From Haemonchus contortus (Eukaryota; Nematoda; Chromadorea; Rhabditida; Trichostrongylidae), in assembly GCA_000469685.2 (NCBI GenBank), contig LS997566.1:25132432-25196431 (forward strand): a DNA stretch of 64,000 bases, in the 5' to 3' direction. The position numbers and the translations under genes are program-made. The notes beneath the pieces were generated by a model. It did not search any database and was not told where the DNA came from. It saw nothing but the letters and a program-made list of their open reading frames with translations. Positions within the stretch are counted from its first letter, which is position 1. The number at the start of each line of letters is the position of its first letter. Shown here one piece after another: positions 1 to 10,368 of this stretch.

Positions 1-318
1 ACTTCAGGATAAAGTTCGACCTTGCACTAGCTCTATCAGCAACGCCATGTATGAAGCTCACGAAATCCAGGCTATCACTGTATACAATGCTCAAATCTCG
101 AATGAGCTTAACTCGCATCAGCTGGGTGTCATACATTGTAAACGTAAAGTCAGGATGGTTTTTGCCTATACTCATTATAGCAGTTTTCTGTATAGATATT
201 TTCGAGTCCCATTTATTAGACCAGTATAGATGAAAAGTGTATTTCCAGTGGAACGAGGCAATTAATCGGCCTCTGCATAATTCTTCCCGTTGAAGTTTGT
301 CATAGCGCTCCGAATTTC

Positions 319-545
319 TCAGTCTCTGCTTGTGATCGGATCAGTAGTTAGGGCCATTGGCCACTGTCGTCTTGGCAGTTGCGAGTCGTCGTTAAGGTGC
401 GCAACGTCTCCTGCGCGTGGAACCTGGTCGCTCTTGCTCTGCTCTTCTTCCCGATGACTTTGTGACGATCCCGCAACTCTATGATATTCTAGGAACCATT
501 CCATTTATAAGAAAATCACGACCTAATTCGAGAAAAACTCCATCG
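319..545 (-). pseudogene. diverged duplicate of the LELGR-NG module
   Basis: The minus-strand stretch at 488-545 repeats the one at 1226-1283: both contain the reverse complement of a segment ending in CGAATT-GGTCG and encode ELGR-x-(L/F)L-(I/M)NG-(M/I)V. Below it the minus strand stays open to 319, rich in Glu, Arg and Ser, without a recognisable domain. It is best read as a partly duplicated, decayed exon of the same gene remnant as 706-1283. Confidence 0.25.
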
Positions 546-705
546 TCGATACATCCTAACACGTCCAATGTCCCGTCGTTTTTGCACTGATATCGAACAT
601 GCCTGTCTACTGCTGACCTTCACGTACGCATCCGATCACTTTTTCTTGATACCTCACTCTCCTTTCAGCCAGAACCTCACACTCGTGAGGTTGTCTTCCA
701 ACAAT

Positions 706-1283
706 TCAGGACTTGCTAGCCATCATGTATCCACCAGAATTTTGCAAATAGCACCCTTCAATGGTAATACCATCCTGTCTGCAAGTCAAGCGGAATGAAC
801 CATTATGGAATGTGTCACCAATCGAGTAATGAACACCATTGTTAAAACACATTGCTTTCCGCTCGTACTTCACCGTAACTCCGAAAATGTTCATGATACC
901 ATTTCGTGCGAAGTACGACCCAGTTGAATGACTGACCGATCATCGGCAGTACAGGCAGCAACATCAGCCGTTCCATTGAATTTGTTCATATTTGCCAGCG
1001 TTTGCGACGATGCAGGGAAGTGGAGGTATGCGGCCGTCTTCTATTGGTATAACCATTCGCTTATCCACATCGTCGAAGCTCATACCATGCGCAGTAAGGA
1101 TAATCTGGCGGTCCTCATGACCAATCAGTAATCACTATTGATTGGACTCGGACAATCGGCGCCAAGAGCAAGGAAACGTAAAACATATTTGTGGTGGAAC
1201 GTTGTCGTACCGACCTGATAACATCTATGAACTATTCCATTCATCAGAAGACCGCGACCCAATTCGAGGAAAATAAAAAATAC
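706..1283 (-). pseudogene. degenerate Cys-rich, secreted-type protein fragment
   Basis: The minus strand carries broken reading frames that look protein-derived. One (706-894) contains the pattern CFNNGVHYSIGDTF, then NGSFRLTC, then EGC, which resembles the repeated Cys/Gly modules of nematode secreted proteins. A second piece (about 1235-1283) reads LELGRGLLMNGIVHRC, as expected for another module of the same type. Between them lies an open stretch (about 975-1110) in yet another frame. The pieces change frame and meet stops, so no intact gene is present here. I do not recognise the parent gene, and the family assignment is inference from the Cys-Gly-Cys spacing only. A related copy of the LELGR-NG segment lies at 488-545. 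Confidence 0.3.
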
Positions 1284-1948
1284 ATGTTCCGATAAGTATA
1301 CGAAGAACGTCTGTCTTCTGTTTCGATGGTGGTCCAGAGGATGATATATATTATTTATGCAGTGCAGTTATAAATAGAATAAATAACCGAACAGACTATG
1401 TGCAGGGCTGACTTGAAGGCGAAAACGAAGAAAGAAGAAGATGCTATCGATTCATGGTTGGCCTATTTACACCCCTCGGGCCAAAGACCAAAGTGCAAAC
1501 ATCATTTCTGCCAGATCACCCATTGCTCGAGATCAAAGATTTTGGTGATCGCGAAAGTCGCGATATTCCCCACCACTTAGGGTCCCGTTCATGTAACACG
1601 TGTTAGACAACATGACTCGTAGTAGCAACAAACAACTCAACAACTCATAGAATTCACGCCGGGTAGACTTGTTTGTGTAGCTACTCCTGCCGCTCCTTCA
1701 GCTCCTTGTTCCTGCTTTCGGCCTCTCTCTTCGCATCCGATGCTTCAGCCGTTTCTGTTGATTTCGCCGACCTTTCTGGTAAGTCACAAACAGAGCTATG
1801 GTGTCCATACCTTCTGCAGTGGTGACATTTCACGTTGACTTGCGACAAATATGGTGTTCGAATTTTATTTTAAGGCAGCAGGCGCATCTATGTTCTCTAT
1901 TCAGCATTAATCTGCGCACAGAGCTTTCCTTGTAAATCTCACAGTATA
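1284..1948. other. no recognisable gene
   Basis: Only short, unconvincing reading frames occur between the decayed Cys-rich gene pieces and the left end of the first maT element. I see no repeat, RNA gene or splice-bounded exon here. Confidence 0.4.
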
Positions 1949-3227
1949 CAGGGTGGGCCAAAATTATGATTACACAGATATCGCATCGCCAAAAACGAGG
2001 ATTGAGCTAACGAAACAAAGTAACTTCAAAAAACACTTCATAACTAAATTCTCTTTACAATAGTACGTTAGCACTGGAATCTGTCGCCTTCTGCGTCCAC
2101 ACAAGCTTGGAGACGACGAGGGAACGCATCGACCGTGGCACGCAGGTATCATGCGTTGAGTTGATCCCAGGCTTTTTGCAATGCCTTCTTGAGACCGTCC
2201 AAGTTATGTGTTGTTTTGCGCACGCCTTCGCTTCTAGCGTTGACCGCACGGAAAAATCCATTGGATTCAGTCCGGGCTGCTTGGTGGCCACTCATCGAAA
2301 GCTAAGAAGTCGGGGAACGCTCCTCTACAAAATTCTTGAACATTTCTCGATTTGTGGCCAGGAGCTCCGTCTTGCTGAAATGTCCATTTCGAATGACCAA
2401 CGTGTTCTCTCGCCCACGGCCAGACCTGGTCCTTCAAGATTTCCAAATAAGCTTTCCCGTTAACTTTTACTTCTTGAGGTACGAAAATCAGCGGTGTTTT
2501 CGCTTCGGCGCTTATCCCCGCAAAGACCATCAAAGAAAGTGGATGTGCTTTGCGTTGTATCACATCCTTTGGTTTCGACTTTGCATAAATCCTGTCGTTC
2601 TGTTTATTAAGCACTTGTTCCACCGTGAATACCTTCTCATCAGTGAAAAGAATTTCTCTGTGACGATCTTCTTGAAACCGATGGAGCAGCTGTTGTGAGC
2701 GGTCTTTTCTCTTCAATTTAGCTTGCTCACTCAGGAAATGACCTCTGGATCTTTTGAAGGCTCTATCGTGCAGATGCTCTTTCACGATTCTGCGCAGGGA
2801 ACCTCGTGAAATATCTATTTCTTTAGACATTTTGCGCAAAGATCGAGCTCCACTGCGACGCAGTCTTTCGCCCACTTTCTTAATATTGCTTCTAGAAGTC
2901 ACCGAAGGCTTCCTACCTCTACCCTTTCGATCCGCCGATGTACCCAACTCTCTGAAGCGTCTTATCCTCGAATATACCAGTTGTCTTGTGACATTAAGTC
3001 GTCTAGAAATGTCGCGTGCCAAAAGTCCTTGTAGATGCAAAGTGATGATTGTTTCACGATGTTGCGACGCTTTCATTCTTTCTTAAATCAACCGCATTTT
3101 TGGTGTCATTGGGAAGGGAATAATGTAACCTACCTAGTTAATTGCAAAAAACCGACTAAAAATTTGAAAGCTCGGAAAAAAATCGATTTGCGCGCGCGCG
3201 GTGTAATCATAATTTTGACCCACCCTG
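1949..3227 (-). mobile_element. maT-type (DD37D) Tc1/mariner transposon, inactive
   Basis: The element is 1,279 bp and is bounded by 27-bp terminal inverted repeats beginning CAGGGTGGGYCAAAATTATG. The two ends differ at one position. A TA dinucleotide flanks each end (1947-1948 and 3228-3229), which is the standard Tc1/mariner target duplication. The single gene lies on the minus strand and is broken. The near-perfect termini suggest a fairly recent insertion. It landed about 50 bp beyond the stop of the charged-protein gene fragment at 3280-3923. Confidence 0.9.
2068..3076 (-). pseudogene. maT-type DDD transposase with two frameshifts and a stop
   Basis: This gene once encoded a cut-and-paste transposase of about 336 aa. 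From the N-terminus I see a helix-turn-helix region (RDISRRLNVTRQLVYSR), a basic GRKP linker and a second helix-turn-helix-like block. The catalytic core has Asp in FTDEK, Asp in QQDGAPGH and Asp in LNPMD, with 37 residues between the last two (DD37D, the maT signature). One base is missing right after SSPD (about 2268-2271), a second is missing about 60 bases further on, and a TGA interrupts the C-terminal helix region. The length, 1,009 bases, is two short of 337 codons, which fits two single-base deletions. The upstream 269 codons are intact, so decay is recent. No function is expected. Confidence 0.88.
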
Positions 3228-3279
3228 TAGAGTTCCCCGATTTTCTGGCAAAAAAACACAGCATATCGTTTTTTTCGTC

Positions 3280-3923
3280 TCAGCCTCTTATGTTTCTTCG
3301 AATGAAGCCCATGAGTTCACATTTGTGTTCCATTTTGAGTTCGGCGATGAGATTGTCAAGTTCCTCAGTTCCTACGTCGGTGTCGAAGACTTCTCTACCT
3401 ATTCTGCGCTTCTTCTCAGGGGGGGGGGTCTGACTCTGGCTGGAGCTCCTCAGTGCTCTCCCCTCGCCGTCGCTACCGCCTCCAGCGTCGCCTATAGTAT
3501 CTTCTTTCGAAGCTGCCGCTGGAGACAGTTTCCAAATGGCGTCGGTAAATGTGTTGCGCTCGTGGTCCATGCCCGAAGCGATCAGCTCCTGTAGTTTCGA
3601 CGTCTCGTTTTGAAAAACGGTTTTCAATTCATTGAGATAGTTCTGATCATTGCTGGGAAGAATACTTTGGACTCCAACTTTCATTGATTCTTTCGCTTCT
3701 GTCGAGGCCGACAGCACGGTTTCCTGGACTTTCTCTTCCAGGTAAAATTCCTCGTCCTTGAATTCGCGTCTCAGCTCAGCCAGCATCGACCAGTACTTTT
3801 CAAGAATGTCGAATGTTCCGAGATGACATGCTCCAGCTGGTGCTGATCCAGAACGAGTTTTTTTCCTGTGTCGTCTCGTGGTGGTTTGTTGATCAGAGTG
3901 TTCCAGTCCTCTTCAGATATCAT
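3280..3923 (-). pseudogene. charged coiled-coil-like protein fragment with one frameshift
   Basis: The long part (3280-3786, 168 codons) is Glu/Lys-rich and probably helical (ELRREFKDEEFYLEEKVQET). It then has a Ser/Gly/Pro-rich stretch with a basic cluster PEKKRR that could be a nuclear localisation signal, and ends RRNIRG. A further 40 or so codons upstream, starting MISEEDW at 3923, join it only if one base is restored near 3797-3802, where FL-x-KYW would otherwise read through. An acceptor-like TTTAG precedes that ATG. Another open stretch with an acceptor-like TTCAG (4141-4229, containing DLYEEVQRLRRSKETIPP) lies upstream on the same strand and may be an earlier exon, but the phases do not join cleanly. 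I do not recognise the family. It may be a pseudogene, or a live gene carrying a sequencing error. Confidence 0.4.
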
Positions 3924-4509
3924 TCCTAAAGCAATTATCAACGGCACAACGGCAAATAGCGTGCAGAGCTCTATGCGTGGAAGTGCAAACTAAGCCCATG
4001 TCTTATTCCTCAGGGTTTCTAGCAATCTGATGCATAGGGAATTCTTTTGGGTCTTTATTAGATTTTCTCAGATCCTGAATACCACAAAATAGATCACTCA
4101 TAAAGCGAGTCGCTACACGGGTCGCATGCTTCACCGTACGATCTTGTTGTACAGCGTGTATGGGTCGGGAATCGGTGGAATGGTCTCTTTGGATCGGCGT
4201 AAGCGTTGAACTTCCTCGTACAAGTCCATGATCTGAAGGAGTAATGTTGGCGTAAAGTGAATGCGCGTTGTTAGTTGCCTATTTTTTGTTTACTAATCAA
4301 CTTTTCAAACATCATGAAGTTTTCGAAGCGTTATTTTAAGCATTTCGAAGCGTGCACATCGAAATGAGTTGAGAGTTATTTTCTCTATACTTTTTCGGAC
4401 ATCAAAATAAGGTGCGTGATTATGAGCCAGATTTTTGCTCTTGCGAATTTTGTGTGTCACAGAAAACGATTAGGGATGGCTAGTCCGTAACACCTCAGCG
4501 AAAATCTTG

Positions 4510-4542
4510 CGTTATTGAAGGCTTGCGTTATTGAAGGCGTTT
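4510..4542 (+). repeat. short tandem duplication
   Basis: The 16-base word CTTGCGTTATTGAAGG occurs twice in immediate succession. No function is evident. Confidence 0.7.
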
Positions 4543-5040
4543 ATTGCTTGGGTTTAAATACGAATGCCAAGGGACACCTGTGCTTGATACTGATCAATGG
4601 GGTCTCACTGATTTGCGAGGTCTCTGTTCTAAATGAACAACCATGACTACTTCGCTTCAAAAAAGCCTTATGATCATACTTTGCTTGAGCGATGGTGATC
4701 CAAATGTGCACGGTTGCTCTATGGCAAAAGGCGAGTGAGCGTAAACTTTTTGGGATTTGTGCGTGGTTTGCGTAGTGACTCGTACCATTTTGGCGCAGAT
4801 TCTCGTAGCGTCCGTATGTGGATTCCCATTTGACCCTTGTAGAAGCGAAAGAAGCATGAGGCAGAAAAGGAACCACTTTCCGATGCGCATTTTTTGTGTG
4901 GGGTCAACCGTCTTTACATAATGAGTGCTGCATAATTGCGTGCGTGGACGTAGGTTGTAGAGTCCCTGTGTCGCGGGTTGGTCTTGGAGTGGAAAGTCTG
5001 GACAAGCCCCCATTGTGGGCGGAAATCGGCTTACTACCAA
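4541..5040 (-). pseudogene. possible LTR-retrotransposon remnant (polyprotein end plus signal-peptide ORF)
   Basis: A minus-strand frame of 127 codons contains GLYNLRPRT, a motif often seen near the C-terminus of Gypsy or BEL/Pao polyproteins. In the same frame it continues with MRIGKWFLFCLMLLSLLQG, a good signal-peptide-like core. The frame breaks about 60 codons later and open sequence continues in another frame to 4541. No LTRs, protease, reverse transcriptase or integrase core are visible nearby, so the retroelement reading is inference. The alternative is chance open sequence. Confidence 0.25.
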
Positions 5041-5530
5041 TCACAAGTGTTAGCATACTGCCGCCTGTCCTCCTACCAAGTTTGAACGCTCGAAAGCTAA
5101 TTTGCGCACACTCCGCCTTCTATGGGGCGCGTCCGGTCCTCCCATCCATCATAAGTGCTCCCATCCTGCCGCCTATACTCCTGCCAAGCTCGAAGGCCCT
5201 AGGGCCAAATTGACAATTTTGGTGCAAACCCCACCCCTGCAAACGCGGTCTGTTCCTGGCACCCGCCATAGCTGTTCTCATCCTCCCTCCAATAATCCTG
5301 CTGAATTCAAACGCTATGGACTCTTAGACAAGAGTTTTGATTTCCACTCAAACATTTTTTTCGCGCAAACCCCGCAAGGTCCTGCCACCTTCCGTATGTG
5401 TTCCCGTCCTGCCGCCTGTGCTCCTTCCAAATTTGAACGTTCTAGGCCCACGGGGACAGGAGCTATTAATTTCCGTACAAACAGATAGACAGATGTACGG
5501 ACAGACAGACGCGAGCGCTTTATATATAGT
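5041..5530 (+). repeat. diverged minisatellite of about 110-125 bp, four units, with a GACAGACAGAC tail
   Basis: A recurring core (CCTGCCGCCTRTRCTCCT, then CCAAGYTYGAACG) begins near 5054, 5162, 5280 and 5406, giving periods of about 108, 118 and 126 bases. The units are diverged by substitutions and small indels. The array ends in a microsatellite-like ACAGACAGACAGACGCGAGC followed by TTTATATATAGTAAG, a combination that often marks the 3' end of interspersed elements. No protein is supported. Confidence 0.6.
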
Positions 5531-6619
5531 AAGGAATATTGAGCGGCCCTCAGATACTGTATTGCCGCTGGACCTTAGGGGGCTCGTGGCCGTACCCAAG
5601 CTCTGGGGATGAAAGAGCGGTTCTCGAAAACGGCAGAACTCAAGTTACCTACTTGATTGCACACTTATGGTGACCTCCAGGTCATGCTTGTGGCCTCATC
5701 TCAAGAGATACTCATATCAAGTTATGCGTAAGGTTAATATGTTGAACTAGCATGTTATCACTCATTCTTTTAGAGGCTGGTTCTTTTATGACCATAGATA
5801 TGATTGCGAATCCACAACGGGCGGATTCTCTCCCTTTTTTCGCAACCGATGCACTACATTACATCAACACACCCGCTTTCAGCCTGAAGAGGGATCTCAA
5901 AATTATCGTGAACTGCGCATTTAACGCAAGATGACGGAATAGCCTCCTACGATGAAATTCCATCAAAGATGACGCATTTCTTAAGCTGCTACTACTATGA
6001 ACCCCACATTATTTAAATCTACGAATAGGTTCGGTTTCCGAACTAGCATAAACGTTTTGGAAAAAAAAGATGATTGTATACCTAAACGATGCGGGAAAAT
6101 AGACACTTTGAAATAACTTCATTGGTGCAACTCCATATAAGGTTAACAATGCCTTTATGGCTTACATTTCGACGAGCCACCTTCTTCGGAGCCTGAAAGG
6201 ATGGAATCCAATTCATGAAGTACCCGATCAAACATTTCCACACCACACAATGTCTTCGAGGCCAACTTAATCATCAAACGACTCTAGGTAGATAAAAGAT
6301 ACCGTACCATCCGGATTAACATAAGACGTAGATCGGCTGTCTCGAGTTCAAAATTTACGGTCAAAGGCTAGCCTTATATGGGGGCAGGAGGGTTGGTGGA
6401 TGAATGAGTTCGTGTGTAATCGACACGCATTGCCCCTTCCTGTTCATTTTCGGGTCCATAACCCGTATCCAAAATGCTTCTAGGGTCTTTCTGGCGACTG
6501 TTTGTCTTACATGCGCCAGGACCAACCCGACCCTTAAATCATCTCCATTATGAAATTGGGTACTGTGGTAACCTAAGACAGCTGACGGGTGTGACCTAGC
6601 CTTACCCTTTGAATGTTCT
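5531..6619. other. non-coding; one solo TTAA-MITE end
   Basis: No gene is supported. At 5901-5924 an isolated terminal sequence (ATTATCGTGAACTG, ending in TTTAA) matches the right end of the TTAA MITE family found at 6620, 9189 and 49739, with no left partner nearby. It is probably a truncated copy. Confidence 0.4.
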
Positions 6620-7248
6620 TTAAGGGCATGGTTTACGATAAAAATGGTTACTGAGTTTTTCCCTTAGAAATACTCAATGGCCCCAAAGGTTAATAGAAAG
6701 GACCCTCTCGCGCCCAAAAACTCGACGGTTAGGGCGTAGTGGAAGCCTGTTCCCGCCTTCCCGCCCTCGCGATGTCATATCAGACGATTGTCGAATCGAT
6801 ACAGACTGCATCTATTCGTTTTATGACCCACACACAATCAGCTGATCGCCGAGTAGTGAGGCGTATTTTTCTCCCATTCTTTTCCTCTGTTATTCTTTTT
6901 GCTGCCGCGATCCCTTTCTTAATTTCCTACCTCAAGAAGCTGAAAAAGGTGAGCTATTTTGGCTGTCACTAGGGTTTTTTGCTTACTTATGCTTATAAGT
7001 GAATGAATTTTTGCTTACCGTAGTACGCGATGACCCACATTGTATAGCTGTCCAAACCCTCCACCCCTCTTCATTCTTCTGGTCTCATTCTCGTCCAGCC
7101 CCCTTTTAACGGTTTTTCGAAGCCTTTTTTCACTTTGGAAACACCATCTCACGCAGTTCCTTCGCCTTCAACGCACTATTTCCCATCTTATCTTCCATTT
7201 GTCGTCGTAATATGGATTATCCACAACTATCGTGAACTGTGCCTTTAA
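6620..7248 (+). mobile_element. TTAA-flanked MITE, copy 1
   Basis: TTAA tetranucleotides bound the element at 6620-6623 and 7245-7248. Just inside are inverted termini related to TTAAAGGCACNGTTCACGAT (left end diverged: TTAAGGGCATGGTTTACGAT). The interior matches copy 2 at 49739-50417 through most of its length, including a shared GATCGYCGAGTARTGAGGCG and a T-rich right half, and has no transposase. The TTAA duplication is typical of piggyBac-related elements, so this is probably a non-autonomous derivative. Confidence 0.75.
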
Positions 7249-8873
7249 TTCGGGCATAAATTGGTCTAGTGCCTCACCTATATTCTCATCATCAGCATCT
7301 TCACAATTTTGGCAAGTGATTTTGTAGACCACACAGCAGCACTACAGTCACCTTCTCTACCAGTGGTACAGACCATTCAATTAGGTGTTGCACATATGCG
7401 ATCGTAGAGATGATTACCGACCAAACGACCCTCTAGGTGTCAGGAGGGATCTCGACGATAACAACAATGTTTTCGAGACCCGCGCTCCTCATACAGTTCT
7501 TCAGGGAAGAGCTTACTTCATAGGTGATGAAGGATATATCAAATGGGACTTTCGTACTAAATGAATCCCACCTCTTTGACTCTTTGCCTGTTCCGGCTCT
7601 CGGAATGAAGGGAATTTGTATCCTAGCAATATGTGGAGTTGAGTTGTACAAATAAAGTTATTTCGACAATATGCCGAGGTTCAACGAGAGCCGCACGTGA
7701 GGACATATAGACTTCGTTTATAACTTCTTGTCAAAATGTGGTTTCCTATCAAACTACGGCATCTGTTTGAAATAGCGCATGAGCTCGCTACGCTTTTTTC
7801 AACTATCTCCTCAAATTGAGAAAGGCTCTATTTTATGGCTACTGAAAGTAGAAACAAACAAGCAAGTACTAGCTGTAATCGACATATTTCTCGCATTTCT
7901 TAAAGCTGTATACCCGGACAGATTCAGGTATGATATATATGTTTAGAAATTCTTTATTAATCTAACGAAGAAATGACTGAGCAATATTTGTGAAGACGAT
8001 AATAGTAATGCAAACAAGGAAACGAAAATAACTGAGAATGACTAGGGAGCAAGAAAGTCGCGTACGCGAGAACATAGGAAATAATTGAAGCGTTTGTTTT
8101 GGCAAAGTTCCAACAAAACATGACCGTAGTGATGTGGCACGATTCATAGAGGCGACGAGGCAGAAACGGCGATTTACATGAAGCTCTTAGAGAGCCGTAT
8201 ACGCTGAGAGAACGACGAATTAACACCAACATTTGCTTTAGCACTTGAACCGAAGACTGCACAAGGCAAGACATCAGGCCGCTGACCGACCGCAACATAA
8301 GTGAGTAATGTGGGTGAGGCACGCAGCGATAGCGTGACCGCACAGTGCCCGCCCGACAAAGCTGATGCTGGAACTGCGCCTTCACGAGCGATCGCCGAAT
8401 AGCCAGCATTCAACTAATTCAGAAAACAAACACACTGAATAAAAAAACGACCGGTGAGCACACACCATTACATGGCTACGATTTAGATGAAGCTCTAGGA
8501 AAGTTGAGGAACTGGTATCGTTTCCGCCTGAAATGCACAGCGTAAAAAACAAAAGAACGAAAATCCAAACAAAAAAACAGTCCAGAAGAAAAATGAGAAA
8601 AATTGCTAGTAGGTGGGGTGAGAGGGGTGGGACGGGGGGGGGGGGGGGGGAGAGGGGCAGTATGCAGTTTGAGGAAAGATGAGAAGAAAGCTAATGGAAG
8701 AGTTACCAGAATACAAAATCCTTCATAAGATTGGATAGAGCCCCCTGAAACTGGAAATGAATCAACACAGGTGGTGTTTCGTCAATAGAAACAGTGGGGC
8801 ACAGTGTCGGTGAGATGGAAATGAACCATATCGAAGGGGTAGCGTGGAATATTCACTGATATTTCGGTGATCA
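7249..8873. other. no supported gene; a protein-like minus ORF and a poly-G run
   Basis: A 72-codon minus-strand frame at 7433-7651 (containing ARIQIPFIPRAG and KRWDSFSTKVPFD) reads like protein but matches no family I know and has no exon context. A run of about 20 G lies near 8633-8652. I see nothing else. Confidence 0.3.
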
Positions 8874-9062
8874 GGCGGAAGTGGTATAGTGGTAAGTGGG
8901 GCACTTCACACACACTGTTTCGTATCTCGGATCGATATAAGCCTTAGCCTACTGAACCTTTCATCCCTTCGGGGTTGACTAATTGGTACCAGACCCGTGT
9001 GGAAGGATGAAAACACTGACTCGTACATCGGCTGGCCACAGCAAGTCATTGTATAAGCCCCA
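8874..9062 (+). repeat. tRNA-related SINE, copy 1 (3'-truncated)
   Basis: The head contains a Pol III A-box-like TGGTATAGTGGTAAGTGG and a decayed B-box region (CTCGGATCGAT). It continues with the family body: CCTTCGGGGTTGACTAATTGG, GGAAGGATGAAAACACTGAC and GGCTGGCCACAGCAAGTCAT. The copy stops where others continue with CACATACGCATTC. Confidence 0.75.
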
Positions 9063-9188
9063 TGAACTTTTTCTCCTTTTTCTTCCTGAGTTCCTTTGCT
9101 TGCTCTACTTAATTATACCTGTGGGATATGCCGAGACCATAGACTAAAACTGAATAATAAGATACAAGGCTCCGATGCTTTGCAGTGC

Positions 9189-9717
9189 TTAAAGGCACTG
9201 TTCACGAAAAAATGGTTTCGGAGATTTGCACATGGTTTGAATTCGAAGCCCCCTCTGATACCATTTGTGCAGGAATGAGGTCGGAAAACAACTGGATAGG
9301 GCACAGTAGGGGCAGGAACAGTGGGGGACGTCAGGCCTCCGCCTCTCGCTAGGCTGACTACGTGTTCTAAGTGTCCTTCACCACATTCGCACAGGATCGA
9401 AGTTGGTGAGAAATCGATAAGGTGTTTGGCAAATTGCCAGAGTCTGCCAGTTAGATTATCAGGCAAATTGGGAGTATTGTCTGTATTGCAGACATTGCGT
9501 CGCCTCCGTGCATTCTCGCTCGAACACTCCCTAACCGCAGCTTTTTCAATGTGAAACTCGTCCAACCCCCCTTTCTAGCTCTTTTTTGACCCTTTGCAAT
9601 TCTTTTTGTTCATCTTTTTTTGCGCTTTTTTCGTTGTTAATTGCTTTATTCTAGAGTAGTTCTATCAATTCCCGTCAAAAAAGGGTACCCTAACTTTTTT
9701 CTGAACGGTGCCTTTAA
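9189..9717 (+). mobile_element. TTAA-flanked MITE, copy 3 (diverged interior)
   Basis: TTAA at 9189-9192 and 9714-9717 flanks inverted ends TTAAAGGCACTGTTCACGA (left) and the reverse complement of TTAAAGGCACCGTTCAG (right). The interior differs from copies 1 and 2 over the left half, but the right part shares the CTCGTCCARCCCCCTTT block and T-rich tail. It probably represents a related subfamily. There is no coding capacity. Confidence 0.7.
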
Positions 9718-10368
9718 TGTGAGACCTAGTTTAGCGCCATGAGAACCAGAATTCCAGTGGCAGCTACGTGAGATGAGAGCAAACTCGTATCTCACCCATA
9801 ACAGTTCCAATGCAAGTACAGACCTTTAAAACAATCGCTTCGGGATCCTCGCTTAGGTACCTGCCCTGGCTTTCTTTTCTCTCGCACCTCATATGTATAT
9901 GTCTATCAATCCTATCTAAAAGCAAAGCCCATCGCCTTCAAACGACCCCGTCCCTCTGTTTGTGTCATGCGCCTCAATCTTTAATCTTTCTAGTGCTCTT
10001 TTTTTGAACTCTTGTTTCTACCGTTCTCTCGAAACTATGGTGATGATATACTTGTTTTGTTCCGCGATTTAAGATGGGTAAGTCATAACAATAAAAGCAA
10101 CACCCAGATTTTGGCTTTACAGAAGGGTTTTCCTTGGTTCATTTCAACAGCCCTTAAACGCCAAGTTAAGGACCAGTTTATCGCATAATCTTTTTATTAG
10201 TGAGGAGGCGCTATCGTTGTCCTCTGGCCGGATCTACGTTATAGCGTCCAGCAATATCAAATTATCTCTGTTGGGTCAATGGGTCAATTTTTCCGTAGAA
10301 GTAGCTCAGATATTGCAGATATTGAAGGTTCATATGTTTCCTTCGATAGAAGAACGCTAGACCTGCTA

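Noticed and set aside
2107..3086. Plus-strand ORFs of 110-120 codons
   Set aside because: They are antisense shadows of the maT transposase.
8633..8652. Long poly-G run, as well as C-runs near 48785 and 59445
   Set aside because: Simple low-complexity tracts without flanking structure; no G-quadruplex claim is justified from one run.
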